DNA from: Rhyacophila brunnea
Lineage: Eukaryota > Arthropoda > Insecta > Trichoptera > Rhyacophilidae
Reading direction: 5' to 3'
Length of the DNA stretch: 64,000 nt
Assembly: GCA_022495005.1 (NCBI GenBank)
Contig: JAGYXB010001608.1
Coordinates: forward strand, 682,001 to 746,000
This document shows, piece after piece, positions 34,251-45,854 of this stretch. A program made the position numbers and the translations under genes. Under the pieces are notes generated by a model. It was not told where the DNA came from. It was given only the letters and a program-made list of their open reading frames with translations, and ran no database searches. Each line of letters opens with the position of its first letter. The first letter of the stretch is position 1.

Positions 34251-35813
34251 ATCTTTTTTTCAAATGTGATTTTTTTCTAGTAGATATATATATGTGGTGT
34301 TTTCAAGTTATGTATGTTCAATATGTGTAATTATTTTATAAACTACTAAATTTAAAACTGAAAAATCCATGAAACCCTAGCGGCCAATTTAAGTTTGCCC
34401 CAAGAGCTTCAGGGCTTGGCTTGAACATCACTATCTGGGATTATTTACATTTACTATTTAAAATTTTACAGTATCATAATTATTTGGTATTGCCACACAC
34501 CACTTATACCAGACGAAATGATATAGCAATACCTATCTTTCGAAACGATCTCAAATCTTACCATATATAGTCGGCCAGCTCTCGCAACCAAAGGGTTAAA
34601 AAAAACTAGATTATCTACATTAGACAATGTGACTGTGATAAATGATCTATATAGATGGACGTCGATAAAGGCTTCTGATTGGCTGTTAGCATGAGGTAGG
34701 CGTGGCAATCATCTAATTATAAATAGCAAGAAAAGATTTATTGGGACGTATCATTTCTGAATGATGTCCCATAGATTATTTTTCTCATGATTTGTGATCA
34801 ATGATCTATCTTCGGTAGATCTAACGAGAAGTGAGTGACGAAATATGATCACGAAATTCAACAATTTGATTATTGATGATTAAGATAGGGTGAGATGCGG
34901 GGTGGATATGGTTTGTAGTGGTGTCAAAGGGTGGATGTAGGCCGTTAAGATCCGCCATAAATGGTTCACATTAAACTTTGTCAGTCTAAAACATTTGTTT
35001 TCATCGAAATAAGACTAAGCTACTGGTCTGTGGGGTATGTTTGTGTTAACGTCAAAGCGGAGAAGTAACGAGAATCGGAGAAAAATATATATTTTTAATA
35101 TTTTTACTTTTAAATTCTTAACTAAGTTTTCATGAAATCGTGTAACCTTGTACTTTATCATGAGCGATTTAAATACTTTAAATTGAACCAAATTGATACC
35201 GAATATACAATTAATACTTCCAAACGTAACCGAAACACTGAGTAAACATGCGTGCTAACTGCTAACCATCTATTTGACATAAATTCATTATGTTTATTAT
35301 GAATTCATGTTTAAATACAAAATACAATGTTACGCAAGGGATATTCGCTAATCGATATTCATAAACGAGAATCCGTTGACATTATTAGTATGAAAAGATA
35401 AAAGAAAATTTTCTTTCATGGCGAGCTCTTCATTTCGCATTTGATTTATTAGCACGCGACATTGCCTGACATCTACGAATAAGGAACGCAACCTAATTTC
35501 ATCCTTAAAACTGTATATTTTTACCCATTCTTTCTTACTTAAAGCTAGTTTATAGTATATTAGCATTCGCCTTAATCATTCATTTCTTGGTATTTGACTT
35601 GTAAATTGTATGAATATAAAACAGGCAACTATAATACTATATTTAAACATAATGTTAAACGTGTAACGACATTCACTGTAATCAAATTACAAATATTTTA
35701 TTTTAAACAAAAATATTTTCTATTAAAACACGATTTTTAAAAAGAAGAAGAGAAAATATCAAGGTTTCGATGAAAACCTTCAAACGGAACTTAAGAATAA
35801 GAAAAATATTAAC
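34251..35813. other. No recognised feature
   Basis: AT-rich, chance frames only. Confidence 0.35.
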
Positions 35814-36165
35814 AGAGTTGCCAATTTATATCCCCGAGAAAAATATACCAGACAGGATAAGACAGATTATCTATATTTTTTAATCATTATAAAATACCTA
35901 CTGCAGATATCCTGTTTCAACGAAGATTGTTATTTTTACTGTGTCTTTTATCGACGATGAAGTCATTGATGTCAGGAACAAGGCCGGGAGGTATTTTTAG
36001 GAGGATTGACGAAACTCCCTAACTTTTGAAATTAGCATGAAAATGTATTATATATAGTCGGTGAATTTCATTATAAAAAATATTTCGTTTTATGAAAAGT
36101 TCAAAGCTAGTCGCGATATGAAATGTTTAATTTAACGCCAAATACCAAATTTTTTTACCAGATTT
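35814..36165. mobile_element. hAT-like element of the TTGCCAAC-end family, copy 3
   Basis: Begins CAGAGTTGCCAATTTATATC and shares ataccagacaggataagaca with atatcagataggataag in copy 2. Near 36130 the tttaacgcca word shared with copy 2 recurs. The right terminus is unresolved, so the extent is approximate. Confidence 0.35.
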
Positions 36166-36994
36166 TTGTGCTTAAAATATTGCGATTTTTCCATTAATTG
36201 TAAGCCAATTGCAAACTCCAGTATAAAGTTTGTCGAAAATACTAATTTAGTGTACTATAATAACTGCGCGTACTCCTCTCCTTTAAAAAGTATATTATTT
36301 CTCTCAACAGGTTACAAAAAGATGGCCTTCATACTATTCGCCTATAAATAGCCCATATCTAGATTCGGGCATTTTTTCATGCGATATATGAACGCATCGC
36401 AGTGCATGCGTAGCCTGCGCATTGCCTGCCTCAAACCGGTTTCAAAATGGTTATTTTTCGTGATGAAAGTGCTAGCGCACGAAGTTACATCGCCGATGGA
36501 CATTTTTTCAACATTACGACAGTGTTGTCAACTCAATGATTCCGCGAAAAATGTATGATATTACTATAAGTAGTTTTACGTCATATTAATTTTGAAAGAT
36601 TTAAAATTATAAATGTTCTGTGTTGGTATCTACTGTAGTTTTTTTTTCAAAATAATGTATTTTTTACGGATTTGTATTAAAATCAGCATTATAAGAATAT
36701 TTATAATAATAATATTTAAAACTATTTGACGTACGAGTGTAGACAGTTGACGCGGTTTGTAGCACGCTTTTCACCTAAAGCATGCGCAAAAATACTCAGT
36801 GTTAAAACCACAATTAAAAAGGTGAAGTGAAATGGAAGATGAAGTGATCAAATGTAGGTATAACTAATAAGAATATAGATAATACCTATATTAGAGATAA
36901 GAACCCTTGCAAAGATAATATAATAGGTTGTCAATTTTTCAATATGGTAATGAAAGATTTACCTTTGTATGGGTCAGTTTGATGACTAACACGG
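36166..36994. other. No recognised feature
   Basis: A GC-richer patch at 36380-36500 contains several gcgca/tgcgc words but no identifiable gene. Confidence 0.3.
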
Positions 36995-37297
36995 CAGTGG
37001 GTCTATTCTATACTTATCGACAACTAAATTGATAAATAGTATCAAACTTAGGGTAGGTTTGTATCAAAATATTAGCACTTATTGTAACAATTACACGAAA
37101 TTGGTTTTTATTGTTGCAATAAGTGCGATATTTTAACAGCAGCAAGATAGGTGCTGTTAAAATATAGCACTTATTGCAACAATAAAACCGGCTTCGTGTA
37201 ATTGTTACAATAAGTGCTAATATTTTGATACAAACCTACCCTAAGTTTGATAATATTTTTCACTTTATCACTTTAGCGGTCGATAAGCATCCCACTG
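36995..37297. mobile_element. Near-perfect foldback element
   Basis: Arms of about 95 bases pair almost perfectly around a short spacer (agcaagatag, about 37140-37149). The arms contain aaacttagggtaggtttg ... agcacttattg on the left and the exact inverse on the right. Pairing extends outward in weaker form (acttatcgac / gtcgataag) to CAGTGGG at 36995 and CCCACTG at 37297, which look like hAT-type termini. No 8-bp duplication is obvious. The innermost arms are far better conserved than the outer ones. Confidence 0.8.
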
Positions 37298-38047
37298 GTA
37301 CACAATGAAGTGAAAGTCTCCCATCAAATTGTTAATTTGTATATTAGGAAATCATGCTCGCACATAGTTGATATGTATGCGAGATTACAATGTGACACGT
37401 TTATATTATATCTCCCAAAGATGTTATATTATTATGTATCTAGTACCTACTTAGCTACAGTAACGAATAGTAACCTTAGCGATAGTGCCCATAGAACGCG
37501 TCGAGCGGGCGGAGTCGGCGTATGAAGCGTTTATTCATAACCATAATCACAAATCTCTTGCCGCGCATTACCCTTCACCTATGTAATAAGCGGCCCAAGC
37601 AGCACAAAATAATTATTATTACAGCGTCTCTCATAACAAAGCAATAAAAATATTATATTATTTCGGGGCTTGTAATTAATATTTACGGCGACATTATTCA
37701 ACCAGCGAAATATAGGACACGGAATAAAATTAAACAAAGACTTCTCTGTTATTAAATAATTGCTTCTCGCCCGTCGATCGACGACGCCTCGAGCAGCGTG
37801 ATTTTGATCTGATTTTGATTGTGATCAGCCGTGTTCAATGAATGGACTTCTTTGTATTTTCATTAAATCGTATCGCCGAGAAGCGAAAAACGGTGACTCA
37901 TGCGGCAGGCGGGGCACAAGGCATCGTCAAGTCCAGTGTGCGCTGGCGTATTTGATTACGTTGTATTTTCGATGATTTACGCGCCACTTGTAGAAATTTT
38001 GCGCGAGCGCAGCACTCGCTGCGTCAATGGGCTTTATGCCTTATACT
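37298..38047. other. GC/CpG-richer stretch, no recognised gene
   Basis: Between 37480 and 38030 the sequence is clearly richer in CG dinucleotides than its surroundings (for example gtcgatcgacgacgcctcgag). A 97-codon frame at 37900-38193 has no known similarity and runs into the hAT element at 38048. This could be a promoter or 5' exon region, or just foreign-composition DNA. Confidence 0.3.
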
Positions 38048-38894
38048 CAGTGACGTCTAGGCAGCGCCAAAATGCCGCCACATTTTTTTTATACTTACAG
38101 TACTTTTTATCATCCTTTCATGACTCCAATATCTTAGAAATGTGTTGTATGGATACATTATTAATAAGATATATTCCACTAAATCTAATTTAAATGCCAT
38201 ATCTGATTCAATAGACAATATTGCGAGTCTACGATTTCAGATAGGTACATTTTAAAATACACCTGATAACTTCTAAAACTCGCGAGTGACTGGCAAACAT
38301 ATATGGTTAAATTTTAAATTAGGTACTTAAGTATGTAGATACCTATGTAGAGGTGAAATTAATATTTAAGACGGTCAATAACACCAACATAATATTTGTT
38401 ATCCGATAGAATTTGCTTTATATGGCTACCCATTGGCCGATATAAATAGTCAGTATTATCAGTTATTTTAATTAAATTTTATTGTATATAATCTTTTAGT
38501 TTAAAGTGTTTAAACTATTATTTTTGAGAACAAAAAGCTACACAAAACCGTTTTATAAATTTGTACTGAGACTACGTATAATTCAAATATTATTTGAAAA
38601 TCTGCACGCGTCACTGCTGTTAACCAAGGACGTGACATCCAAGGACAACGGAAGTAAACTAGACATCGTGAACCCGACAAAAAAATAAAGTCGTGTAAAA
38701 CTTTTATAGTAATTAATACGTTTTGTTTCCAACCAGTGAGCTGCATTTTTTTAAATGGAAAGATATTTCCGTTATTACTAAGTTTAGATAGCTATTTGTA
38801 TTTATAAATAATGATTCTTCTCAATTTGCCGCCCTTTGGATAACTGCCGCCCCCAAGCGACGCTCAATCTGCCTACCCCCACTGGACGTCACTG
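38048..38894 (+). mobile_element. hAT element, CAGTGACGTC family, perfect target duplication
   Basis: Left end CAGTGACGTCTAGGC, right end GGACGTCACTG. The flanks are cttatact at 38040-38047 and 38895-38902, identical 8-mers. Subterminal gccgcc words occur at both ends (aatgccgccaca, ttgccgccc, ctgccgccccc). 847 bp, no transposase frame. Related pieces lie at 27225-27528, 49879-49965 and 53522-53563. Confidence 0.93.
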
Positions 38895-39721
38895 CTTATA
38901 CTACATATATAATAAGCATGGGAAAGCTATAAAACTGTTAGAGGCGGAAGAGTTCCTTTAAATTTATTGCGACATTTTCAATAATTATTAGTAGTTCTTG
39001 GAATAAGTAACGACAGACATTACCGTGTAGTCAACATTGTGAATAATAATTAATACTGGTGGTATTTTCATAATCATAGGTAAAATTCGAGGGCTTAGTG
39101 TCAAACAACACTATCTACAAAAGTGCAACTTTACAGGAGAGCCAAAAATCGTTATTTTAGATTCTTGTTACTCAACAAGGGAAATGTTTATTTAAAACCT
39201 AATGTTAATATTTTATAATTTATTGTGTATTGTACATTTATCTTGCTTATGATGATGTTAAAATTTATAGGGATAGTTTTAAAAAAATATGAAAACAAGG
39301 GTAACTTATGTAGTTAGCGTTAAACTTTACTGACGATTTAATAAGAAATTAGAAAAGATTGACATAACGTTGTTTGACTATCATGTAGCCGTAAATGTAA
39401 AATAACGTTATCTCAAAAAAAACACACTTTTTTGTAGATAACGTTGTCTGACTTTAAGCACTCGAATTGTTGTGGTGAATACACAAGTTTAGTGGATCTC
39501 CTTGCAAATTGAGCTACGTTTGAGGTCAGTTAATATAATGAGAAAATAAAATATTGACGTAGTAAGTATGAAATAAAAACCGTTTTTTTGTGATTTTTTT
39601 ATTTAGAAAAATTCACTACTAATAAAGCGTGTTTTTGACTCAACGAGTAAATTTTACTATTAATATATATACCTATTTAGCTGACAAAATTATGAATTGA
39701 AACATAACCGCAATGTCTTAA
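38895..39721. other. No recognised feature
   Basis: AT-rich. The word gataacgttgtctgac near 39440 is close to a nearby cataacgttgtttgac at 39363, a minor local repeat. Confidence 0.3.
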
Positions 39722-40089
39722 GAGCGTACTTCAGTGAAACGGCAAATAATTTTCAACAGTAGGTGCGACGAAATTTCTCACCAGTCGCTAATCGGAGACA
39801 GACAGTCGAGGTGTACGTACGTCTAATTGTTTTGTCATGGCGTCGGATGAAAATATTCTTAAATTGTGTAAAGATGACTAAAAAACTTTAGGTATGTACT
39901 TTAAAAGAAAAGAAGACAATGAATATATTATTATTATTAGTAATATAACAATAAACATAACATTAAATGGATACATGTTGGTTGGTTGTTTTATGACAAA
40001 TTATATTTTGTTCGGCACGCGTCATTTGTAAAATCCGCGCGTCGCCTAGCCACGATCTTTTTAGATTATGCCTTAACTGAAGTATAGCC
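39722..40089. mobile_element. TTAA-flanked miniature element, copy 2
   Basis: Inverted relative to 14155-14454. Ends GAGCGTACTTCAG and CTGAAGTATAGCC, with TTAA at 39718-39721 and 40090-40093. It retains an extra ~70 bases (around 39765-39845, tctcaccagtcgctaatcgg) missing from copy 1. No transposase. Confidence 0.75.
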
Positions 40090-40406
40090 TTAACATAATT
40101 GTGTTGCCGGAGAAAATCTGTCAATCTTTCTATTGATCAAAAGCTTATAAGTCAATTTCAATAACATTACTAAAAAATGTTTGCACTGTTCTCTATCTTT
40201 ACATGAATGCCGTCGCTGGCTGATGTTCGTGTAAACTTTTTCGGAATCTTGGGTACACTAACATTCAATTGAGCAGGCATTTATTTATAATAATTCACAT
40301 TTATTAAAGCTAGTTTTAGCACATACTAATTATTTATATACTTAATATAAATTAATTTTTACATAAATATTAAATTTAAACTTCTCCCATATAAGATCAA
40401 CCGACC
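40090..40406. other. No recognised feature
   Basis: AT-rich spacer between two miniature elements. Confidence 0.3.
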
Positions 40407-40833
40407 TAGGACGATTCGGCACCGGGACAACTGGGTGCAACGCAATCAAATGAAATTAGAAAATAAATAGACGTTCGTGAAGTATTTATAAAATATATAT
40501 TTAATACTTATACCTACATACTTATATACTTTGTGTTAAATAGGCACATGTAAATAATGATTTAATTGTCCACATTATGTTTAAGTTCCAACGAGAAGAG
40601 GGTTATTTTATTTTTATATGAAGCGTTAGCCATAATAATTATTCTCAATCCGCAGTTAAAAACATTATGTTAAAAGCAAAATGAATTAAAACTACCAACT
40701 AGTAGATAGAAACTGATTAAAATTTCTCGTCTACTTTCTGTATAAAATCGTCGGTTTTGTTTAAAAACGTATGTATATTTATTTCATTCGACAGTGCGGC
40801 GCCCAATTGTCCTGGCGTCCTTTTGTCCCATTC
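40407..40833. mobile_element. Mutator-like non-autonomous element, copy 1
   Basis: Matches 55439-55828 throughout. Ends: taggacgattcggcaccggg on the left and gcggcgcccaattgtcctgg ... gtccca on the right. Shared inner landmarks are aataaatagacgtt, atgtttaagttccaacg, aatccgc and aaaatgaatt. No target duplication is clear for this copy; its assignment rests on copy 2. Confidence 0.65.
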
Positions 40834-41446
40834 CTTTCCTTCCTAATCCCCGAAGGAGAATCAATATGGCAGTTGTCAATAGCTACACGTCATGTGCATT
40901 CTGAAATATTGGTTTAATAGTGATTTATTAAAACAAGGGTTATCATCAAAAACACATCGAATTAATAATTGCAGTGTAACTGTAACCAAACTATTTACTA
41001 TGGTTTATTTATAAAAAAAAACAAATTTTATAGTGGTGTATCATAAAATAATATCGCGAGCATTGTGCCATAAAATATTTGCCATCCATTTTTTGACAAA
41101 CTTGAAATGCCTAGTTTTATCCGGAACCAGTAAACTTCAACGACATGATGGTACTTATTTGGGCAATAAAGACAATTGCACATTGACCACACTGTTTTTG
41201 CGGCATTACAAATTTTATTCGAGATACAACAGGAAAGGAAAACCACAACTGGCTACCCAGTTATAATAATTAGAAATTGCACATTTTCTTCAGACCCTTT
41301 TTTAGAAGCATGAAGTGGACCTAGATATCGGTCTCACACATTTTTTTTGGGAAAGATAATAATACATATAATCTATTACCGTTAGTTTTAATAGAACGAA
41401 TGCGCTATATTTTTTGCGATACATTTATATTTTGGTTATAATATAT
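40834..41446. other. No recognised feature
   Basis: Chance frames overlap on both strands at 41028-41266. No similarity is recognised. Confidence 0.3.
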
Positions 41447-42146
41447 CAGTGGCGAACACTCCATACTAGGGGATTATTTGAAGCCTACCTTCTTAAGAAA
41501 AATATTTTTTAATTGCATATTGACTTATTTATATAATCACTTGATTATATATTCTATAAAATTATTTATTTTGTCAACGAGAGATGCCGTATGTGTAGGA
41601 ATGTATTACACATATAATAACAAAATAATCTGCAAAGGTTTTTAAAAATATACCACAGCGCGCCATCTATATTGACGTAAATAAACGTCAGATTATGTTT
41701 CGAATAATTCTCATTTTTTTCATATGAACTTTACGTCTCGTAGCCCCGCCCCGTCTATCGAATTGTATGAACTAAGGTAAGCTCCGATCGCAGAGCCTAA
41801 AACTAAATAATCAATAATTAGATCATTTTAAAAAATAATTTCTATGGTGTTTAATCGAATATTAATAAATATGAACTGTTTTTAAAAATAAAAAGAATTT
41901 TTATCTAATGATTTTTGATGTGTATAAATGTTTTAAAAAAATACGTAATTTAAACCGATTGCTTAATTTTATCTCGTCAGTGAGTTTTTTCATTAAATTA
42001 GTGTGTCGTTGTCATTAGTGTGTACCTATTCATTAGTAGTAATATCGTATTATCTTCTTATTTCTCGTAAGTATACCTGAAAAGTGTGAAACTTTTTATC
42101 AGATCTCCACAGCCTACCTCTTTCCAAAAGTCACCCTTCGCCACTG
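41447..42146. mobile_element. hAT element, CAGTGGCGAA family, perfect target duplication
   Basis: Left end CAGTGGCGAACACTCC, right end CTTCGCCACTG. The flanks are taatatat at 41439-41446 and 42147-42154, identical. Its body matches 57243-57861, including ctccatactagg, agcctaccttct, gattttttgatgtgtataaatg-like and gtgtgtcgttgtcattagtgtg (in part). About 700 bp, no transposase. Confidence 0.88.
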
Positions 42147-42154
42147 TAATATAT

Positions 42155-42589
42155 ACTTATGCAAATTATAATTACGATTTTCAGATTATTTGCCAATAAA
42201 TGAATCACATAAATTAAATGAACTCTATATTTTCCATTCGACAATTCTTTAAACGTTATTTTCCAAAGCATGCTCGCTTTTCACTCTCTTCGAATCTCAT
42301 AGGTCACTTCTGCTCTTGATTTTTACCTGCTCTCACGAGAGATGGTTTCCAATCATGACGTCGTAAAGAATTTAAATTTTTGTACATCCTTCGATTACCT
42401 ATGTGGTCGTTGGCATGATCTCTTCCAGATCAGAACCATATCCTCGTGTCAAGCTTATCAAGCACCCTTATCGAAGGGTTAGGGACTTCACTACCCTCCG
42501 TTTCGCGCCTCCCGCTTTGTGTGACTTAAAGTACGTAGATCGCTTTTATAGCACCAATGCGAGGTGAGCGAATGTAAACTAAGGTGATG
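42155..42589. other. No recognised feature
   Basis: Slightly GC-richer (42280-42560). It borders a reverse transcriptase scrap and may hold more of that element, but no frame could be read. Confidence 0.3.
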
Positions 42590-42800
42590 GAATCTTTAAA
42601 ATACGGGATGTTGGAAACGCTTCTTCAAACTCGAGTGTATGTAAAGCAGGCGTACCGGTGTATCCCTAAAATTCAGCAGAGATACCTATTCTCAAAGCTC
42701 AAAAGCGGAGACCTTTGGTCCATGAAGATGCCATGTATCACAGCTATATATCGGAACACAGATAGCACGCACGCGTTTAATAAGCGGCATTTGGTCATCA
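42590..42800 (-). pseudogene. Diverged RTE-like reverse transcriptase scrap
   Basis: Recognised through nucleotide similarity to the better copy at 48575-49040: aactcgagtgt, gtgtatccctaaaattcagcag, cacagctata and agcacgcacgcgttt appear in the same order. In that copy the minus strand encodes a VLLYGCET motif. Here an extra ~45 bases (around 42690-42735) breaks the alignment. Confidence 0.45.
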
Positions 42801-43489
42801 CAGAATAAAGAATTGACCTCCACGTGTCTCTAACGGCGAAAACATATGGCATTGCAAATGTTTAATTCAAAATAATTCCAATTGGACAAAAACTATTACG
42901 GTTTGCACAAAGTTTCTTCAAATTGCAACGCCGCGTTAAAACTGAATGTACCCACTGTTAAATATACTTGTCATTGATAAAATGACCCAGCATGTTGATT
43001 GATGATGGAAAAAGAGCTAAGCAAACAAATTGATTAGTTAAAGTCAATTTTCCCAATAACTCAGCAAAGTGACAGCGATTTGTAACCAAGTAATGTCCAT
43101 TGAATTTGAATCTCCCAATAATTCCTCGTCCTTTGATTGCGATACAGTCAAAATTCCTCGTTTTATGTCTTTTGTTTATTTGACATTTATTTATGAGAGT
43201 ATGATCTGCATACAAATTGATCGCGCCTCCACAAGTAAATGCTTATTGCCTTATCTTATAATACTTGTATTTTAAAATGCACAATGCTGTAATATCAATG
43301 AGTTAATATTATGACCATTTACTATATTTATAATTCAATGAATCAACCTTTTGCTAAAAGTATTATGTATAAGTGGATTATTCGATCAGGCTTGTTTCAC
43401 GGCGCCCAATTAAATAAATATTTTAAACTGCCAAACGTATGTATATATAATATTAATACTATCGACCGAAGGTACTTGATGGAATTTGA
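42801..43489. other. No recognised feature
   Basis: AT-rich, chance frames on both strands. Confidence 0.3.
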
Positions 43490-43725
43490 ATTTAAATTCT
43501 AATGTATTTAAGTTTTGTACTATTCCATTTGAGTCGTTTTTGCGACCCGGGTTTCGCCTTTCGGCATACGTTACCATTGATCCCAGAATTGACGATTTTA
43601 CACTTCTTGAGTGTACTTTTTTATTGTTTATAATTATTAATGACCTATTATTAGGTTTATATATGCTTATCGAGTGTATTATTTATTATTGATAAAGTAG
43701 GGGTTTTTTTGCAAACACTTCAACT

Positions 43726-43996
43726 CATAGAGGTATTAAATAAAAAAGGGACAAGAAATCGGCTTTCTCATACAACTGAATGAAGCAGGCCAACAATAGC
43801 CGACAACGAGAAATAGTGACTCGATAAAAAAAATTCAGGGCATCACCGAGGATTTACTTTGGTCATTATAACGTACCCATATAATATAATGTTAACGTGG
43901 AAATTTTGCCGCAACTTGATTACCACCGCGCCTCACCATACTTTTTCACCATACTAGCCTGCTTCATCATACTTTCATATAACTTGCCGCCACTAG
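43726..43996 (+). mobile_element. hAT-type miniature element, family M, copy 3
   Basis: 271 bp, beginning CATAGAGGTATTAAAT and ending TTGCCGCCACTAG. Flanks are cttcaact at 43718-43725 and 43997-44004, identical. This perfect duplication fixes the family's termini and supports hAT-type insertion for all three copies. It lies between the arms of the inverted-repeat element. Confidence 0.92.
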
Positions 43997-44177
43997 CTTC
44001 AACTATTCATAATTTGTTAGTTATATATTTATATATATATTTGGTTTATTGTAATCCTTGACTTAATATATGTAGGTGTTAAAGTTTTAATCTACTTTAT
44101 TGCATTGAGTTGTTATATAAGTATAGTTAATTGTATTCGTTGTCAGTGTATATTTGCCTTTTGGTGAGTGAGCATAC

Positions 44178-44213
44178 TGCCTAAAGATGCCGAAAGGCGA
44201 AACCCGGGTCGCA
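44178..44213 (+). ncRNA. Hammerhead-ribozyme-like core, probably degenerate
   Basis: In order: TGC (44178-44180), ctaaaga (44181-44187; hammerhead consensus CUGAUGA, 5 of 7), stem II GCC-gaaa-GGC (44189-44198), GAAA (44199-44202), stem III CCC/GGG with no loop (44203-44208), GTC cleavage triplet (44208-44210), then GCA (44211-44213), which pairs with TGC as stem I. Very short stem III is known for hammerheads of Penelope-like elements and retrozymes. Two catalytic-core bases differ from consensus, so activity is doubtful. The left arm keeps the GAAAC...GGGTC part but not the CUGAUGA part. Confidence 0.35.
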
Positions 44214-44257
44214 AAAAACGACTCAAATGAAATATGTAGTATAAAACTTAAATCGAT

Positions 44258-45854
44258 TAGTTTTTATATACTTATTGTGATATTTTTAGCTTTTCCGAGC
44301 TAACAATCGAAAGTGTCAAAACAAACAGACGTTAGGCTGTATTCCTATCATACCTACCTCCTGCGGAACCGATGTCGTGATCAACCCTCCCTAATTCTGC
44401 TGCGATGTTAAAAGAGCGATCTACGATTAGCATAGCAAAATTCAAGAGTTGCGGCACTCGGTGCTGGGCTAAACCACCGAGAGACGACCTTATTCCTGGC
44501 ATATATCGTGAGGCTAAAACGTAAAAAGAAGAAGTAAGTACCTACCTTTAAGTTGTCAGAGAATGTCAACTCCAAAGCTTATAGGCACTATAGACTCGGT
44601 TTAATCGATGATCATGATAAAGATTGAACATATTGTAATGAGCAGATTGATAATAGGTTGATGAACTGAATCGCTTTGATTTTCGACATCCACTATACTG
44701 GACGGAGGTATTGAACATGTTAATAGTATAAATGAAAGAGAATAAATCATTGGTGTCTATGAAAAGGGTCGCAATTTTTTATCTGCTTAGTAGGGACATG
44801 ACACTTTCCAGTATACCGTAAATCACTTTAATTCAACATTTCCTTAATTTTAAGGTATGCATATTATTATATTAAAGTAACCGTCATCTTATATATATAA
44901 ATAAATGAAAGATTTTGGTTATCGTCATAAAACTCCGCCACAAGAATTTCTGGTCATCATACTTTAGGGTTGTAAATAATTCAGCTTGCTGCCGTATTTT
45001 GATCATAACATTAAGAAACTCAATGCATCTCAATTGTGGTATGTGGCCATTGACTTATAGGACTCAGATTTACATTCAAAATTTCGGTATTAAAGTGGAC
45101 ACGTAGCAGAGTAGAATAGACCAAATGCATGAGTGCGATTTAGCAATATACACCCTAAATCCATTGTAGATAGAATTCATTATTCAATTATTTGTGTTTC
45201 AAGATTATAATATGAATGGAAATTTGAATGCCGAGAATAATATGGTACTGGTACACAGAACAGATAATAAATAGAATTCCGATAGGCAACAAATAAACCA
45301 ATATAGTAAATTTTGACACATGGTTTTGAATGTGTGAGTGTCCTACGAAAACGAACCAGGCATTATAGACTGGCAGTAGTGTGTGTAATACACCAATATT
45401 AAAACCGAGAGCAGTTGTCAGTTTTCGACGTATGACGTATTCTTGACACGTGTTTAAATTTATCCCGTATTCTTCCTTACTCGAGATCAGTTGCTTGCTT
45501 CTCTTTACCCGTTAGGTATTTCAGTTCCCATTATTTCTGAGTTCCCTGGGTACTGGTAAGTGTTTGTTCAACCTCGATATTCCAGTATTTTAATCAAAAC
45601 AAATTGTAAAAAAATATGTAACTTAAATTTAGTAGCCCGTTTACACGTGCATGGATTTACTGGCGGCACGACCATGACGATAAAATGCACAATATTAATT
45701 ATGTAAACAGGTATTATCGTGCATGTTGCGAGAGTACATGCGTGGATCAATAAAGTTTAGCGGACAGTACCTACTACCTACATTAATTAAACCGATATTT
45801 GTCGAAGTGGCAGTGGTTGGAGTTTGGATATCATTAAAATGCTGAAGGTCAGCC
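44258..45854. other. No recognised feature
   Basis: Near 45632-45650, agcccgtttacacgtgcatgg resembles a transposon end, but no inverse partner was found. The rest is AT-rich. Confidence 0.3.

Larger units (their letters stand above)
43490..44257. mobile_element. Penelope-like inverted-repeat element, candidate
   Basis: Arms of about 75 bases, at 43490-43568 and 44186-44257, are inverted. Their core is gccgaaaggcgaaacccggg, followed by tcgcaaaaa and cgactcaaat and an aaaacttaaat block. Penelope-like elements often have terminal repeats in inverted orientation that contain hammerhead ribozymes, and the core here carries hammerhead-like bases (see the next entries). No reverse transcriptase or GIY-YIG endonuclease is present; the ~600-bp interior is non-coding and holds family M copy 3. 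The Penelope assignment is inference. Confidence 0.45.
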
